This document shows positions 14,325 through 15,475 of a stretch of DNA of 15,475 bases, one piece after another. The notes beneath the pieces are model-generated. The model was not told the origin of the DNA. It made no database searches and saw only the letters and a list, made by a program, of their open reading frames with translations. Made by a program: the position numbers and the translations under genes. Each line of letters begins with the position of its first letter. Position 1 is the stretch's first letter. The stretch spans positions 1 to 15,475 of the forward strand of contig JAAZGQ010000421.1 of assembly GCA_012511135.1 (NCBI GenBank). Direction: 5' to 3'. The stretch comes from Bacteroidales bacterium (GTDB taxonomy: Bacteria > Bacteroidota > Bacteroidia > Bacteroidales > UBA1402).

Positions 14325-15248
14325 TTATTTCTTTTTATAATAGATTTTCCTGGAAACAAAATCGTTCCCGAATTTAAAGCGGATATCGATGTAATTGCTG
14401 TCGTCTTCGTAGCAATTGAAATCGTTGAACTTAACCACCAATAGCTCGCCCTGATAGACGGGGTTGAACTGATCGGCACAATTGGACGAAATCCTCGCCT
14501 GCTGCGAAGTCGTAATGCTGCGCTGATTGAGAACCAGGCGCACACTGACTTCTCCTGGTTTGTTGCTCACTTCTTCGACAATGATATTTTTGTAGGCTCT
14601 GCGATAATTGTTGCTCAATTGTTCCACCTGGGCGTAGCGGGGGTCGTCTTTGGTGAATTCCTGCAGAAAAGCCCTGAGTTCATTCAGAGTTTTGTCGATG
14701 AATTCAACGCTGGGGATGGTGTTCAGATCGTCGGCATATTGTTTGATGCGGGCATCCAGTTCGGCTTCGTGCGCCAGAAAAGCTTCCACCATGCGTTTGA
14801 GTTCCAAATCGGAGAAGGGATATTTTACATGGTAGTGGTAAGTACTGCTTTTGCTTTTTTTGTCGTAGATCTTTTCCCAGTAATAATCGCTGGCCCTGGA
14901 CAGGGATATCTCGTTGATAAAGGGAATGTTGGCGGCTTTGGTGTTGATATAGGATTCGTATTCTTCGCTGCGTTCCCTGTGTGAGTCATTTACACTGGTT
15001 TCCCTGGTACGAATGCTTGACTCCGACAAGACCCTGGAGGCTACCGAGCCGGCCACCTGAGCTTTGAGCTGACTCAAGATCATGGTTTTGGCGCTTTCAA
15101 TATCGGAGGCTTCGGACGAAACCACCAGGTAGCCCATTTCGGCTCCGTTTACCCAGCCGGGTCTGGATTTGTGGCTTTTTTCTTCCACCTTCTGAGCCAT
15201 GCACAACAGAGGGCATAGCAGCAGGATGCTAAAGAGGATATTTTTCAT
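14325..15248 (-). CDS. LPP20-like secreted protein, unknown function
   Basis: The 307-residue protein has a signal peptide (MKNILFSILLLCPLLCMAQ). No good lipobox is present, so it is probably cut by signal peptidase I rather than lipidated. Residues ~29-80 (RPGWVNGAEMGYLVVSSEAS, then ESAKTMILSQLKAQVAGSVA) match the pattern of the LPP20 family: a Trp-containing start, a short 'V-G-E' type strand, then a helix with regularly spaced Ala. A coiled-coil-like segment occupies about 150-205, and a beta-rich C-terminal domain with three Cys follows. Family members are envelope proteins of uncertain role, often near CsgG-like or lipoprotein genes. It sits 12 bases after the partial gene and 4 bases before the next. 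Family assignment is moderate; function unknown. Confidence 0.75.
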   Translation of the reverse strand: MKNILFSILLLCPLLCMAQKVEEKSHKSRPGWVNGAEMGYLVVSSEASDIESAKTMILSQLKAQVAGSVASRVLSESSIRTRETSVNDSHRERSEEYESYINTKAANIPFINEISLSRASDYYWEKIYDKKSKSSTYHYHVKYPFSDLELKRMVEAFLAHEAELDARIKQYADDLNTIPSVEFIDKTLNELRAFLQEFTKDDPRYAQVEQLSNNYRRAYKNIIVEEVSNKPGEVSVRLVLNQRSITTSQQARISSNCADQFNPVYQGELLVVKFNDFNCYEDDSNYIDIRFKFGNDFVSRKIYYKKK

Positions 15249-15260
15249 AAATCATTTGTT

Positions 15261-15475
15261 TTAATCAGCCAGCCATTCCAGGTTGTGCTCACTTTGTTCC
15301 ATTTTTGTTTTGGCTTCGAGCCGGATGCTTTGATCTATTTCCTCCAGCATTTTGAGTGATTTTTCAAAACAGGACACATTGTTGTTGAGCAGAGGCACAG
15401 ACTCCAATTCAACTACGGCTTCGTAATACATTTTGCGGGCAATGAGCGATTCGGCTTTTTTTAGCAGTATGTCAC
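15261..15475 (-). CDS. C-terminal fragment of a possibly TPR-like protein
   Basis: The frame runs in from beyond the window edge and stops with TAA at plus 15261-15263. About 70 residues are visible, predicted almost wholly alpha-helical. They include LLKKAESLIARKMYYEAVVE followed by LESVPLL, spaced like one tetratricopeptide (TPR) helix pair. A helix rich in Glu and Lys follows and the protein ends HNLEWLAD. It precedes the LPP20-like gene by 12 bases and is the first visible gene of the minus-strand set. Only the C-terminus can be described; its family cannot be fixed. Confidence 0.75.
   Translation of the reverse strand, partial: DILLKKAESLIARKMYYEAVVELESVPLLNNNVSCFEKSLKMLEEIDQSIRLEAKTKMEQSEHNLEWLAD

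Noticed and set aside
14321..14545. Extended start for the small secreted protein
   Set aside because: It would overlap the LPP20-like gene by over 200 bases, and the extra residues are a frame shadow of that gene; the signal peptide begins at 14320.
1..15475. tRNA, rRNA, CRISPR arrays, insertion sequences, phage genes
   Set aside because: None seen: no repeat-spacer pattern, transposase motif or cloverleaf was noticed by eye.

Overview
This window looks like chromosomal DNA of a Bacteroidota bacterium, most likely Bacteroidales. The main evidence is a type IX secretion (T9SS) pair, porU then porV, which is confined to this phylum. Several intergenic regions also carry the Bacteroidota promoter element TAnnTTTG, and genes lack clear Shine-Dalgarno sequences. 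No tRNA, rRNA, CRISPR array, insertion sequence or prophage gene was seen; it reads as core genome.

Left part (1-4700): the 3' end of an unidentified plus-strand gene stops at an intrinsic terminator. The terminator is shared with the last codons of a convergent SUI1/eIF1-like gene. SUI1 diverges from a fused trehalose-6-phosphate synthase/phosphatase gene (otsA-otsB). A GH15 glycoside hydrolase gene, plausibly a trehalase or glucoamylase, converges on otsAB with a 21-bp overlap. Trehalose synthesis and possible turnover are therefore encoded tail to tail.

Middle part (4700-11581): a plus-strand run of five genes: rex (NADH/NAD+-sensing repressor), a fumarylacetoacetate-hydrolase-family enzyme, porU (T9SS C-terminal signal peptidase), porV (T9SS outer-membrane barrel partner) and ispF (isoprenoid MEP pathway). 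Gaps are 1-53 bp, so one transcript is plausible. From memory the order FAH-porU-porV-ispF resembles Porphyromonas gingivalis PG0025-PG0028. GH15 and rex diverge from a 126-bp region with facing promoter candidates and a small palindrome.

Right part (11565-15475): minus-strand genes only. Four tightly spaced envelope genes of unknown role run leftward: a truncated, possibly TPR-like gene, an LPP20-like secreted protein, a small secreted protein with a charged linker, and a 360-residue multi-pass membrane protein with a coiled coil. They end near a perfect 14-bp hairpin. Beyond it is a secreted, barrel-like protein whose start is unclear and whose 3' end overlaps ispF. The four-gene set is the least understood part of the window and the best candidate for an undescribed envelope system, although no function can be read from sequence alone.
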